Source: Parapedobacter tibetensis (GTDB lineage: Bacteria > Bacteroidota > Bacteroidia > Sphingobacteriales > Sphingobacteriaceae). From it: 64,000 nucleotides of DNA. The notes under the pieces are model-generated. The model ran no database searches, had not been told where the DNA came from, and saw only the letters and a program-made list of their open reading frames with translations. The stretch is from contig NZ_JAMXBE010000007.1 of the NCBI RefSeq assembly GCF_024704835.1, forward strand, positions 139,474-203,473, in the 5' to 3' direction. The position numbers were made by a program, and so were the translations under genes. Position 1 is the first letter of the stretch; each line of letters begins with the position of its first letter. This document shows, one piece after another, positions 47,315 to 55,911 of the stretch.

Positions 47315-48676
47315 TCAGAGCATTTGGGCAGAAAATCCTTCCAAGATGCGGCTATTGGAAGCTATGGGTTCAAAGAGGCGTTCAATATCAAACCCAAGCG
47401 AGCCAAATAATTCCAAATTACTTTGTTTCTTTTCGAAGTCCAATGTGGCCAAGGACTGCTGATGTGTGTTGAGTATCCTTTCAAAAGCAACACGGTGTTT
47501 GTCATTAATGGGTTCTGATGGGGGGAATATTTGTGATAATGCATCCACCTGCTTGCCATGCTTCCAAAACCGGTAGCAGACATGTGGTCCTGTGGCAAGT
47601 CCAGTACTCCCCACATAACCAATTACCTGTCCTTGGCTTACCCTTTGTCCCTTTTTCACAGCCCGCTTGCTCATATGCAGGTATTGGGTTTCGTAAACAT
47701 TGTCATGCTTGATTTTGACATAGTTCCCGTTCCCTCCTGCATAGGAAGACGCCGTTACCACACCATTTGCGGTAGCCACAATGGGAGTACCATGCGGTGC
47801 GGCAAAATCAGTACCCAAATGGGCCTTCCACACCCGTTGCACGGGATGGAATCTCCTCATCGTGTACCGTGAGGAGATGCGGCTAAACTTCAAGGGTGCT
47901 TTCAGGAACGTCCTTCGGAGGCTTTTCCCATTTTCATCATAATATGCTCCTGGCTTGCCGTCCTCCCATTCAAAATAATAGGCTTGATATTCTTTCCCAC
48001 TATGCCCGAATATGGCAGATTGTATCCTTCCTGGGCCAATAGGGTTACCTTCCACATATTTCCGTTCGTATACCAGTTTAAACCAATCGCCTTTATTGAT
48101 ACGATAGAAATTGACAGCCCAGCCATAAATTTCGGCCAATTGAACGGCCAAATCCGGATTTGCACCGTTGGCCTGCAAGGCTTCATAGAGTGAACTGCCT
48201 ATGACGCCTGCCACAGTCTCAATTCGTGTATCCACTTCCTTTTTATCCATGTATACATTGATGCTGTCTCTTAAATCATACACTACATAATCCACTGCAT
48301 TGGGCTGGTATACAAAATAATCCGCCTTTCCAGATTCATCCATAAATATCGTATAATCATGCCCCGCACCGATTTTCCGGACATCAAAGACCGACTTCGA
48401 TTTGCCCGCAAGGATTGAAATGGTCGGGAGATCCACCTGGTAGCGTTGCAGGATATCGGATAGGAATTCATTGCGCCCTATGGTATTCGTTTCAATATCA
48501 TACCCATCTATGGTCAATCCATATAATAGTTCAGGTTCCAACTCGGATTCGGAAGTTTCAGGTATTGATGATACATTGTCAGGAGTGAAATTGAAAGATG
48601 AAAATATGATAAAACTGGCACCCAATACGATGACAGCAAGCCCTAAAAGTGCTAGTACATTCTTTTTTAAAGTCAT
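47315..48676 (-). CDS. M23 family peptidoglycan endopeptidase
   Basis: 453 residues with an N-terminal membrane anchor (about 8-28). An Opacity-associated/LysM-like middle is followed by the M23 domain: HLGTDFAAPHGTPIVATANG (zinc His and Asp), QYLHMS and GPHVCYRFW, which hold the remaining zinc histidines. The final motif HVCYR in place of HLHYE is common in Bacteroidota members. It should cut peptide cross-links in the periplasm during growth. It stands alone, between two regulated systems. Confidence 0.92.
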   Translation of the reverse strand: MTLKKNVLALLGLAVIVLGASFIIFSSFNFTPDNVSSIPETSESELEPELLYGLTIDGYDIETNTIGRNEFLSDILQRYQVDLPTISILAGKSKSVFDVRKIGAGHDYTIFMDESGKADYFVYQPNAVDYVVYDLRDSINVYMDKKEVDTRIETVAGVIGSSLYEALQANGANPDLAVQLAEIYGWAVNFYRINKGDWFKLVYERKYVEGNPIGPGRIQSAIFGHSGKEYQAYYFEWEDGKPGAYYDENGKSLRRTFLKAPLKFSRISSRYTMRRFHPVQRVWKAHLGTDFAAPHGTPIVATANGVVTASSYAGGNGNYVKIKHDNVYETQYLHMSKRAVKKGQRVSQGQVIGYVGSTGLATGPHVCYRFWKHGKQVDALSQIFPPSEPINDKHRVAFERILNTHQQSLATLDFEKKQSNLELFGSLGFDIERLFEPIASNSRILEGFSAQML

Positions 48677-48925
48677 TTTTTTCTGCGGGTAGTTGAAAGT
48701 CTCAAAAGTTGGTTTATTGTTAATTTAAGCCATTCACAGGCAACCTAATAGTCGCTGTATCATGTCACTTAACCCATTATTGGCACAAAGAAAACAATTT
48801 TATTATATTTCTGGCAATTTTTAACATTTTTTTACATTCTCACCCATGCCATCCATAATAGCATTTGATTCCCTAAAAAGACGGCCTTTGTCTTGGTATT
48901 TTGCAAGTTGGCAATATATAATTTA

Positions 48926-48958
48926 TGTCTCATTTTTGAGAAATTAATCCTATATTTG
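48926..48958 (+). promoter_or_regulatory. tetR promoter with operator O1
   Basis: Operator TGTCTCA-N4-TGAGAAA (48926-48943, one mismatch) lies directly upstream of a perfect TATATTTG -7 box (48951-48958), only 12 bases before the tetR ATG. It covers the -33 region. Confidence 0.7.
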
Positions 48959-48969
48959 TGTCTCCAAAC

Positions 48970-49524
48970 ATGAAAGAGACAAGACAAATCATCATTGAAG
49001 CAGCTATTCTCGTCTTTAACGAGGATTTTTCCGCCCCCTTGGAAAAGGTAGCAGACAAAGCGAATATCACGAGGAGAACTTTGCATCGGTATTTTAAAGA
49101 CCGCAATGAATTGGTCACGCTATGCGAAGCAGATATGCAACGCTGCTGTAACAAGGCTATGAATATGGCCTTGAACAGTTCTGAAGAACCACTGGAACAA
49201 TTAAAGAACATGCTTTTTGCTGCTATTGATTGCGGAGCCAAATATTCCTTTTTCCATAAAGTACATAACCGTACTGATCACAGCCATAGTCGTCAAAATG
49301 ATAACTGTGCGGAGTATGACGACTTATATACCCGGTACCGGAATGTGATTTTACGCTTACAGGATAACGGTGAGGTTAGTAGATCGCTTACAACGGAATG
49401 GATTTATACCCTATTTGCGGCTGTTGTAACGGCAACCGTCAATGCGGAATCCCATGGGGCGGTAGCGAAGAATAGCCTAAAGCAGTTTGCCTGGTTTTCA
49501 TTCAGTAAAGGGATTGGTATTTAA
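48970..49524 (+). CDS. TetR family regulator
   Basis: 184 residues from the ATG at 48970. A GTG at 48958 exists but lies inside the -7 box, so it cannot be the start. The helix-turn-helix is ANITRRTLHRYFKDRNELV (about residues 36-56 of the protein). The ligand domain after it has no recognisable family. O1 before and O2 after the gene carry the same palindrome, so it should repress itself and the downstream flavoprotein gene. Its ligand is unknown. Confidence 0.88.
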   Translation: MKETRQIIIEAAILVFNEDFSAPLEKVADKANITRRTLHRYFKDRNELVTLCEADMQRCCNKAMNMALNSSEEPLEQLKNMLFAAIDCGAKYSFFHKVHNRTDHSHSRQNDNCAEYDDLYTRYRNVILRLQDNGEVSRSLTTEWIYTLFAAVVTATVNAESHGAVAKNSLKQFAWFSFSKGIGI

Positions 49525-49536
49525 AAAAATTTACCT

Positions 49537-49564
49537 TTTTATGTCTCAAAATTGAGACATAAAA
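49537..49564 (+). promoter_or_regulatory. Operator O2 before the flavoprotein gene
   Basis: Perfect 13-base arms TTTTATGTCTCAA (49537-49549) and TTGAGACATAAAA (49552-49564) with a 2-base centre. It shares the core TGTCTCA-N4-TGAGACA with O1. A TACCTTTT -7-like box at 49532 sits next to it. Confidence 0.8.
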
Positions 49565-49594
49565 CAATAAGACAATAAATAAATGATGATAGTT

Positions 49595-50500
49595 ATGAAA
49601 AAAGAAACACACCATGATGCGGTCATTATCGGCGGAAGCTATGCTGGTCTTTCTGCGGCAATGGCATTAGGCCGGGCAATCCGAAATGTACTCATTATTG
49701 ATAACGGTAAACCCTGTAATCGCCAAACACCTCATTCCCACAATTTTTTAACACAGGATGGCAATACTCCTACTGGCATTGCCTCAATTGGTAAATCTCA
49801 GGTATTGAATTACCCGACGGTCTCATTCATTACCGATGAAGCCAATATGGTAAATGGAGAAAACAACCTTTTTCAGGTATATACCACTTCAGGCAGGCTT
49901 GTGTACACAAAAAAAATAATCTTTGCCACGGGTATTACAGATACCATGCCGGATATCAAGGGCTTCTCGGAATGTTGGGGCAAATCGGTAATCCATTGCC
50001 CTTACTGCCATGGTTATGAATTCAAGGGACAATCTACAGGAATATTAATAAACGGGGAAAAAGCATATGAAATGGGAAGGCTAATCCACAATTGGACAGA
50101 TCAGCTGACAATTTTTACTAACGGAGAGTCAACCATCAGTGATGAGCACAGGCAGCAGCTAGCTACCATGAAAATAAGCATAGACGAAAGGCCTTTCCAG
50201 TCTTTGACGCATAAGGAAGGCTACCTTGACGGTATTATTTTTTCCAATGGTGACCATGTTGAAATCAAGGCACTCTATGCACGGATACCTTTTGAACAGC
50301 ACTGCGCTATCCCTCAAGAACTTGGCTGTGCCATGACAGATGCTGGTTATATTCAAGTTGATGATTTTCAAAAAACAACCATTCCAGGCATTTATGCTGC
50401 GGGAGATAATACAACCATGTTAAGGGCAGTTTCTCTTGCAGTTGCCGCTGGATCCAAAGCAGCTAGCGTTGTTAATCATGAACTTTGTGCAGGTCATTAA
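49595..50500 (+). CDS. FAD-dependent thioredoxin-reductase-like oxidoreductase
   Basis: 301 residues from MKKETHHDAVIIGG; an ATG four codons upstream (49583) is possible. FAD-binding motif DAVIIGGSYAGLSAAMALG, redox-active Cys pair in HCPYCHGYEF (CPYC), and C-terminal FAD site IPGIYAAGDNTT. This is the thioredoxin-reductase-like fold. Without a thioredoxin gene nearby the partner is unknown, and it may detoxify an electrophile as part of the TetR response. Runs straight into an AT-rich spacer. Confidence 0.9.
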   Translation: MKKETHHDAVIIGGSYAGLSAAMALGRAIRNVLIIDNGKPCNRQTPHSHNFLTQDGNTPTGIASIGKSQVLNYPTVSFITDEANMVNGENNLFQVYTTSGRLVYTKKIIFATGITDTMPDIKGFSECWGKSVIHCPYCHGYEFKGQSTGILINGEKAYEMGRLIHNWTDQLTIFTNGESTISDEHRQQLATMKISIDERPFQSLTHKEGYLDGIIFSNGDHVEIKALYARIPFEQHCAIPQELGCAMTDAGYIQVDDFQKTTIPGIYAAGDNTTMLRAVSLAVAAGSKAASVVNHELCAGH

Positions 50501-50626
50501 ACCCACAGCCTCGATCTAGGGGAATTCGCTTCGTTTATCAAAGAACAGCAGGATTACCGGAAGGATAAAAAACATTTCTTCGAGATGCTCACCCAGCGCA
50601 TATTCGTTCATTTGCTGAGGAGATAA
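50501..50626 (+). other. In-frame continuation after the oxidoreductase stop
   Basis: After the stop at 50498-50500 the same frame stays open for 41 codons, THSLDLGEFASFIKEQQ, then HFFEMLTQRIFVHLLRR, to a stop at 50624-50626. It has a protein-like look but no recognised family and no own start. It could be the tail of a lost gene. Confidence 0.3.
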
Positions 50627-50647
50627 GGTCCTCATTAAAAAATAAAA

Positions 50648-50692
50648 ACAAAAGCTTTATGTTAATCTTAACAAACTTTTGTTCTTATTTTT
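50648..50692 (+). terminator. Terminator before the nuo operon
   Basis: ACAAAAG (50648-50654) with CTTTTGT (50676-50682), and GTTAA (50661-50665) with TTAAC (50668-50672), followed by a T-rich run. Confidence 0.5.
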
Positions 50693-50720
50693 TGTTACAA
50701 TTTTTAACTGACCAATTTTG
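50691..50720 (+). promoter_or_regulatory. Promoter of the CBS-nuo operon
   Basis: TTTG (50691-50694) and CAATTTTG (50713-50720, seven of eight matches to TAnnTTTG). A strong SD, AAGGAGG, sits just before the CBS gene ATG, unusual for this phylum. Confidence 0.55.
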
Positions 50721-50763
50721 ATGAGCTACCCGCCAAATCTATAAACAATTAAGGAGGCCTATT

Positions 50764-51225
50764 ATGGGAAAAGTTAGAAACATCTTAGAAACAAAAGGCA
50801 ATGCCGGGGTTTTTGTAAGCCCGGACACCAATGTTTTTACAGCCTTGGAGCTGATGTTCGAAAAAAACATTGGGGCACTTTTAGTTCTAGAACACGGAAA
50901 ATTCATTGGCATCTTCACAGAAAGGGATTACGCCCGAAAAGTCATCTTACGAGGAAAATCATCAAAGAAAATTCCCATTAAGGAGATCATGACAACGGAT
51001 CCCCCCACCGTATCCTCCGATACGACGATAGAAGAATGCATGTGGTTAATGACGAATCGATTTATAAGGCATTTGCCGGTAATTGACGATGGTAAACTAA
51101 TGGGTATTATTTCAATCGGTGATGTCGTAAAATTCATCATTGAAGAACAAAAATTCATTATCAAAAATCTGGAATGTTATATTACAGGTAGCGAATTCCT
51201 AGACTCAGATTCGGATAAGGCATGA
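50764..51225 (+). CDS. CBS-domain protein leading the nuo operon
   Basis: 153 residues, with two CBS domains (about 12-65: FVSPDTNVFTALELMFEKNIGALLVL; about 75-130: IMTTDPPTVSSDTTIEECMW...RHLPVIDDGKLMGII). CBS pairs bind adenine nucleotides such as AMP, ATP or NAD(H). Its stop overlaps the nuoA start (ATGA, 51222-51225), so it is translated with complex I. Sensing cell energy or NADH state for the operon is plausible but not shown. Confidence 0.9.
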   Translation: MGKVRNILETKGNAGVFVSPDTNVFTALELMFEKNIGALLVLEHGKFIGIFTERDYARKVILRGKSSKKIPIKEIMTTDPPTVSSDTTIEECMWLMTNRFIRHLPVIDDGKLMGIISIGDVVKFIIEEQKFIIKNLECYITGSEFLDSDSDKA

Positions 51226-51656
51226 ATAACTCGAACCCAACCAGTACACCTTTTTGGCCATTTCTTGTCTACGGCGCTTTGGTTTTAGTTTTATTGACAC
51301 TCATTATCTCCTTATCTTATTTTTTAGGTCAACGCCATAAAGCGAGGGCTATGGGGCAACCTTATGAATCAGGAATACTAGAAACCGGATCCGCAAGATT
51401 ACATTTCTCGGCCCAGTTTTATCTTGTAGCGATGATGTTTGTCATTTTCGATGTCGAAGTCATATTCATTGTGTTGTGGGCCTTAGCCTTTAAGGAATTA
51501 GGGTGGGTAGGTTACTTTGGCATCTGCGTTTTTATTGGGTTATTGATTGCTGTATTAATATATGAATGGAGTCTTGGAGCGTTAGATTTCGGCCCGAGTG
51601 GAAAGAAAATCCTGAAAGCTTATAAGAAGTTAATATTAAAAAAACTTGGCGTATGA
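51222..51656 (+). CDS. nuoA: NADH-quinone oxidoreductase subunit A
   Basis: 144 residues, with three membrane helices and the conserved cytoplasmic stretch [31 protein letters not shown]. Part of the membrane arm of complex I, near the quinone site. It overlaps the nuoB start by four bases. Confidence 0.95.
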   Translation: MNNSNPTSTPFWPFLVYGALVLVLLTLIISLSYFLGQRHKARAMGQPYESGILETGSARLHFSAQFYLVAMMFVIFDVEVIFIVLWALAFKELGWVGYFGICVFIGLLIAVLIYEWSLGALDFGPSGKKILKAYKKLILKKLGV

Positions 51657-52291
51657 AATGGTGGCTTACTAGTCCGACTGAACCAGCAGATACCTTGAAA
51701 GGAACGGGTTCTTTTGAAGAATCTGTAGGGCAAAGTGTGCTGTTAACCACGGTTCAAGATCTACTGGCATGGGGAAGAAAAAATTCGATGTGGCCATTTC
51801 ATTTCGGTCTATCCTGCTGTTTTGTAGAAATGGCTACCAGCATCACCAGCAAGTATGATATAGCCCGTTTTGGAGCAGAAGTAATCCGAGGCACCCCTCG
51901 CGAAGCGGATGTCATGGTTATTGCCGGAACCGTTTTTGTAAAAATGGCCCCTATCATTAAGCGCCTGCACGAACAGATGATGGAACCTAAATGGGTCATC
52001 TCCATGGGATCTTGTGCCAACTCGGGCGGCATGTATGATATCTATAGCGTGGTACAGGGTGTGGATAAATTTTTACCAGTGGATGTATACGTTCCGGGAT
52101 GCCCGCCCCGACCAGATGCTTTTATGCAGGGGTTGACGCTATTGGCCGCTTCCGTAGGAAAAGAGCAAAGGCCTTTAAGCTGGGCTATTGGGCCCCAGGG
52201 GGTGATCATGCCGGAACAACGATCACTGAAAGAAGAAAAAAGGGAGGAACGAAAAAAGATGACTGATTTACGCACACCCGATGAGATTTAG
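51653..52291 (+). CDS. nuoB: NADH-quinone oxidoreductase subunit B
   Basis: 212 residues. Binds the terminal [4Fe-4S] cluster N2 through CC in [10 protein letters not shown], plus Cys in GSCANSGG and in PGCPPRPDA. The C-terminal ~35 residues ([11 protein letters not shown]...) extend beyond the catalytic part. It passes electrons to quinone. A 72-base gap without genes follows before nuoCD. Confidence 0.95.
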   Translation: MKWWLTSPTEPADTLKGTGSFEESVGQSVLLTTVQDLLAWGRKNSMWPFHFGLSCCFVEMATSITSKYDIARFGAEVIRGTPREADVMVIAGTVFVKMAPIIKRLHEQMMEPKWVISMGSCANSGGMYDIYSVVQGVDKFLPVDVYVPGCPPRPDAFMQGLTLLAASVGKEQRPLSWAIGPQGVIMPEQRSLKEEKREERKKMTDLRTPDEI

Positions 52292-52363
52292 GGGTGTCAT
52301 TTAAATAAATGATGATTTAAAAAATGCATTACTACGTAATGTGAACCCACAAAACTAAAAAGC

Positions 52364-54112
52364 ATGAATAAAGATTCAGGCTTGGTCGAAGAATTGACCT
52401 CTCAATTTGGAGCGTCGGTTTTTACTCAGCAACATACCGTTGATGAGGTGATCACCCTATGGGTTCTAAAAGAACATATCAAAGACGTACTTCACCATCT
52501 TAAACATAACCTTCACGAACCTTTTGAATTACTCTACGATCTCTGTGCCATTGATGAACGTAACCAAGCTAACAAGAACGGATCTCCCTCATCCGATTTT
52601 ACGGTTGTATATCACCTGCTTTCATTTAAGCGAAACTATTTTATTCGCCTCAAAGTAGCCTTACAGGGTAATTATCCCTCCATACCATCCATCAGCGCCA
52701 TATGGAAAAATGCCGATTGGTATGAATGCGAGGTATATGATATGTTTGGTATCCATTTCGATGGCCATCCTCATTTACGTCGTATCCTAATGCCCTTGAC
52801 CTGGGAGGGGTTCCCCTTAAGAAAGGAACACCCGGCAAGGGCAACGGAAATGGGGCCCTTCAAACTTTCGGATGAAAAACAAGACCGCGAGCAAGATGCC
52901 TTACAATTCCGGCCGGAAGATTGGGGTTTAAAAAGGCAGAGTGAAGATGCCGATTTTATGTTTCTTAACTTGGGGCCACAACATCCGGGTACCCACGGTG
53001 TTTTACGCATCATTCTACAATTAGATGGCGAAGATATCGTTGATGCCATCCCTGATATCGGTTTTCATCATCGCGGAGCAGAAAAAATGGGTGAGCGTCA
53101 ATCATGGCATACCTATATCCCGTATACCGACCGGGTAGATTACCTGGGCGGCGTGATGAACAATCTAGCCTATTTGCTGGCAGTCGAAAAACTGGCCGGA
53201 ATTACGGTGCCCGATAGAGTTAAAACAATGCGTATCATGCTTTGCGAGTTCTTCCGCATTGCGAGCCATTTAGTATGGTATGGTACTTTCGCACAAGACC
53301 TAGGGCAGCTTTCACCAGTGTTTTACATGTTCACCGATCGGGAGAAAATCTTTGATATTGTTGAAGCGATCTGTGGGGCTAGAATGCATCCCAACTGGTT
53401 TAGAATTGGAGGGGTTGCGCAGGATTTGCCAAAAGGCTGGGATAAATTGGTGGGCGACTTTATTACTTATTTCCCAAAAAGGCTAAGAGAATACCATCAA
53501 ATGGTAATGCGTAACAGCATTTTCAAAGCACGAACCGTCGGTATTGGCATTTATACCTTAGAAGAAGCCTTGGAATGGGGCGTAACAGGTCCAGGCTTAC
53601 GGGCTTGTGGCTTTGAGTGGGACTTCCGAAAAAAACAACCTTATTCGGGTTACGAAAATTTTGAATTTGAGGTTCCGACAGCGGAAAATGGCGATTGCTA
53701 TGACCGGGCAGTTGTGCGTGTAGAAGAAATGTGGCAAAGTCTGCGCATCATCGATCAATGCCTAAAAAACATGCCGGAGGGAGATTATAAAGCCGATCAT
53801 CCGTTGGCTACTCCCCCACGCAAAAAACAAACCATGCAAGATATTGAGACTCTTATTACCCATTTTTTAAATGTAAGCTGGGGACCTGTAATTCCTTCAG
53901 GAGAGGCCATGAGCTGTATTGAAGCCACCAAAGGAGCCAATAGCTATTACCTTATCAGTGATGGTAACACTTCTCCTTACAGGGTTCGGATACGTGCACC
54001 TTCTTTTCCGCACATGCAAATGCTGCCCTACATCAGTAAGGGATATACCGTGGCCGACCTGCTATCCATCTTAGGAAGTATGGATTATGTACTGGCTGAT
54101 ATTGACAGATAA
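52364..54112 (+). CDS. nuoCD: NADH-quinone oxidoreductase subunits C and D, fused
   Basis: 582 residues. The first ~170 are NuoC ([54 protein letters not shown]). From about 190 NuoD follows ([42 protein letters not shown]). Fusion of the two is known from E. coli and some other groups. They form the quinone-binding part of the peripheral arm. It starts 72 bases after nuoB. Confidence 0.95.
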   Translation: MNKDSGLVEELTSQFGASVFTQQHTVDEVITLWVLKEHIKDVLHHLKHNLHEPFELLYDLCAIDERNQANKNGSPSSDFTVVYHLLSFKRNYFIRLKVALQGNYPSIPSISAIWKNADWYECEVYDMFGIHFDGHPHLRRILMPLTWEGFPLRKEHPARATEMGPFKLSDEKQDREQDALQFRPEDWGLKRQSEDADFMFLNLGPQHPGTHGVLRIILQLDGEDIVDAIPDIGFHHRGAEKMGERQSWHTYIPYTDRVDYLGGVMNNLAYLLAVEKLAGITVPDRVKTMRIMLCEFFRIASHLVWYGTFAQDLGQLSPVFYMFTDREKIFDIVEAICGARMHPNWFRIGGVAQDLPKGWDKLVGDFITYFPKRLREYHQMVMRNSIFKARTVGIGIYTLEEALEWGVTGPGLRACGFEWDFRKKQPYSGYENFEFEVPTAENGDCYDRAVVRVEEMWQSLRIIDQCLKNMPEGDYKADHPLATPPRKKQTMQDIETLITHFLNVSWGPVIPSGEAMSCIEATKGANSYYLISDGNTSPYRVRIRAPSFPHMQMLPYISKGYTVADLLSILGSMDYVLADIDR

Positions 54113-54139
54113 AGGAGAATTTTACACACAGAGAAAACA

Positions 54140-54604
54140 ATGCTATCACCGAAAGAAATAAAAAGGTTAGACCAAGAAATTGCGCTTGTCCCAACGCGGA
54201 AGTCGGCATGCATTGAGGCCTTGAAAATTATTCAGCAGCACCGTGGATGGGTTTCGGATGAAAGCCTTCGCGACATCGCTGAATACATGGAAATGTCTGT
54301 TGAAGAGCTTGACAGTGTGGCCACATTTTACAACCTCATTTTCCGTAAACCTGTGGGCAGGAACATTATTTTATTATGTGATAGCATTAGTTGTTATGTA
54401 ATGGGATACAAAAAAATCTATCAGCACCTACAAGATCATTTGCATATCAAATTTGGCGAAACTACGGCAGATGCTCGGTTTACCCTTTTACCCAATGCCT
54501 GTTTGGGCTGCTGTGACCATGCTCCGACATTAATGATTAATAACGACCTGTATAAAGATTTAACAAACGACAATCTGGATGAAATATTAAAAGAATACAG
54601 ATAA
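54140..54604 (+). CDS. nuoE: NADH-quinone oxidoreductase subunit E
   Basis: 154 residues, thioredoxin-like. The four Cys of cluster N1a are in CDSISCYVMG and CLGCCDHAP, with the expected spacing. It lies in the NADH dehydrogenase module with NuoF and NuoG. The spacing to nuoF is eight bases. Confidence 0.94.
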   Translation: MLSPKEIKRLDQEIALVPTRKSACIEALKIIQQHRGWVSDESLRDIAEYMEMSVEELDSVATFYNLIFRKPVGRNIILLCDSISCYVMGYKKIYQHLQDHLHIKFGETTADARFTLLPNACLGCCDHAPTLMINNDLYKDLTNDNLDEILKEYR

Positions 54605-54612
54605 ACAGCCGT

Positions 54613-55911
54613 ATGGAAAAGCCCCTTACACAACACATCAGTTCAAACCATCCTTGGTTAAACCTCAAGGATTATACAAATGTGGGCGGTTATCAGGCTG
54701 TGCATAGGGCACTTAAATCCATGACTCCGGAGGAGGTTACAAAAATAGTTCAGGATTCAGAACTGAAAGGACGCGGTGGTGCGGGCTTCAACACTGGCAT
54801 GAAATGGAGTTTTGTTCCGATGGACGACGTCCGACAAACCAAATACCTGATTACGAATGCTGACGAGATGGAACCTGGTACGTTTAAAGACCGTTTATTG
54901 TTAGAGGGCAATCCCCATCAGCTAATTGAAGGGATGATTGTTTCCGCTTATGCCATACAAGCGAATATATCATACATTTTCTTGCGCTGGGCCTATAAAA
55001 AAGCCGCTCGGATCATCGAAGAAGCGATCGCTGAAGCTTATGCCGCAGGCTATCTTGGAAAAGATATTTTAGGTAGTGGTTTTAACCTCGAAATGCATCT
55101 GCATACAGGTGTTGGCCGATATATATGTGGAGAAGAAACCGCACTGCTCAATGCACTGGAAGGAAAGCGTGCAATTCCTCGGTCCAAACCACCTTTCCCT
55201 CAGGTGAGCGGTTTATTTGGCAAGCCCACTATTGTAAATAATGTAGAAACACTCTGCAATATTCCACATATCGTCAATAATGGAGCAGACTGGTTTAAAG
55301 CGCTCAGCATGGGATCGGACGCAGGAACCAAATTATACGGTATCAGCGGGCAAGTCAATAAACCGGGCTTATGGGAACTGCCCATGGGTACGACAGTGCG
55401 TGAGCTCATTGAAGAACATGCCGGCGGGATGAAACCGGGCTTCAAATTCAGGGGAGCCCTTCCGGGAGGTGCTTCAACTGATTTTCTGGTGACTGAGCAT
55501 CTTGATGTCAAAATGGATTACCAATCCGTGGCGGCAGCAGGTAGCCGCTTAGGTACAGGCACCATGGTCATTCTGGATGACCATACCTGTCCTGTTGGTT
55601 TTGTACATAACCTGGAGCATTTCTTCGCGCAGGAATCTTGTGGCTGGTGCACACCATGCCGAGAGGGCTTACCCTGGACGGAAAAAATTTTACTTTCCAT
55701 TGAAAACGGAGAAGGAAGACTTGAAGATTTGGAGCTGCTGGAAATGCATACCAAATACCTAGGGCCGGGCAATACCTTTTGTGCCTTGGCACCGGGCGCG
55801 ATGGAGCCCCTACAAAGTGGGCTAAAATATTTCAGAGCGGATTTCGAAAAACATATACACGAAAAAAAATGTCCCTGGGACGAACAACGAAATGGCAGTC
55901 ATCTATATTGA
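54613..55911 (+). CDS. nuoF: NADH-quinone oxidoreductase subunit F
   Basis: 432 residues. NADH/FMN site: LKGRGGAGFNTGMKWSF (about 55-70) and ADEMEPGTFKDR. The cluster N3 motif is CGWCTPCREG (about 350), with a further Cys in NTFCALAPG. This is the entry point for NADH electrons. Its presence shows this complex takes electrons from NADH directly. It overlaps the nuoG start by 20 bases. Confidence 0.95.
   Translation: MEKPLTQHISSNHPWLNLKDYTNVGGYQAVHRALKSMTPEEVTKIVQDSELKGRGGAGFNTGMKWSFVPMDDVRQTKYLITNADEMEPGTFKDRLLLEGNPHQLIEGMIVSAYAIQANISYIFLRWAYKKAARIIEEAIAEAYAAGYLGKDILGSGFNLEMHLHTGVGRYICGEETALLNALEGKRAIPRSKPPFPQVSGLFGKPTIVNNVETLCNIPHIVNNGADWFKALSMGSDAGTKLYGISGQVNKPGLWELPMGTTVRELIEEHAGGMKPGFKFRGALPGGASTDFLVTEHLDVKMDYQSVAAAGSRLGTGTMVILDDHTCPVGFVHNLEHFFAQESCGWCTPCREGLPWTEKILLSIENGEGRLEDLELLEMHTKYLGPGNTFCALAPGAMEPLQSGLKYFRADFEKHIHEKKCPWDEQRNGSHLY

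Noticed and set aside
48958-48970. GTG start for tetR
   Set aside because: The GTG overlaps the perfect -7 box; the ATG at 48970 is the likely start.
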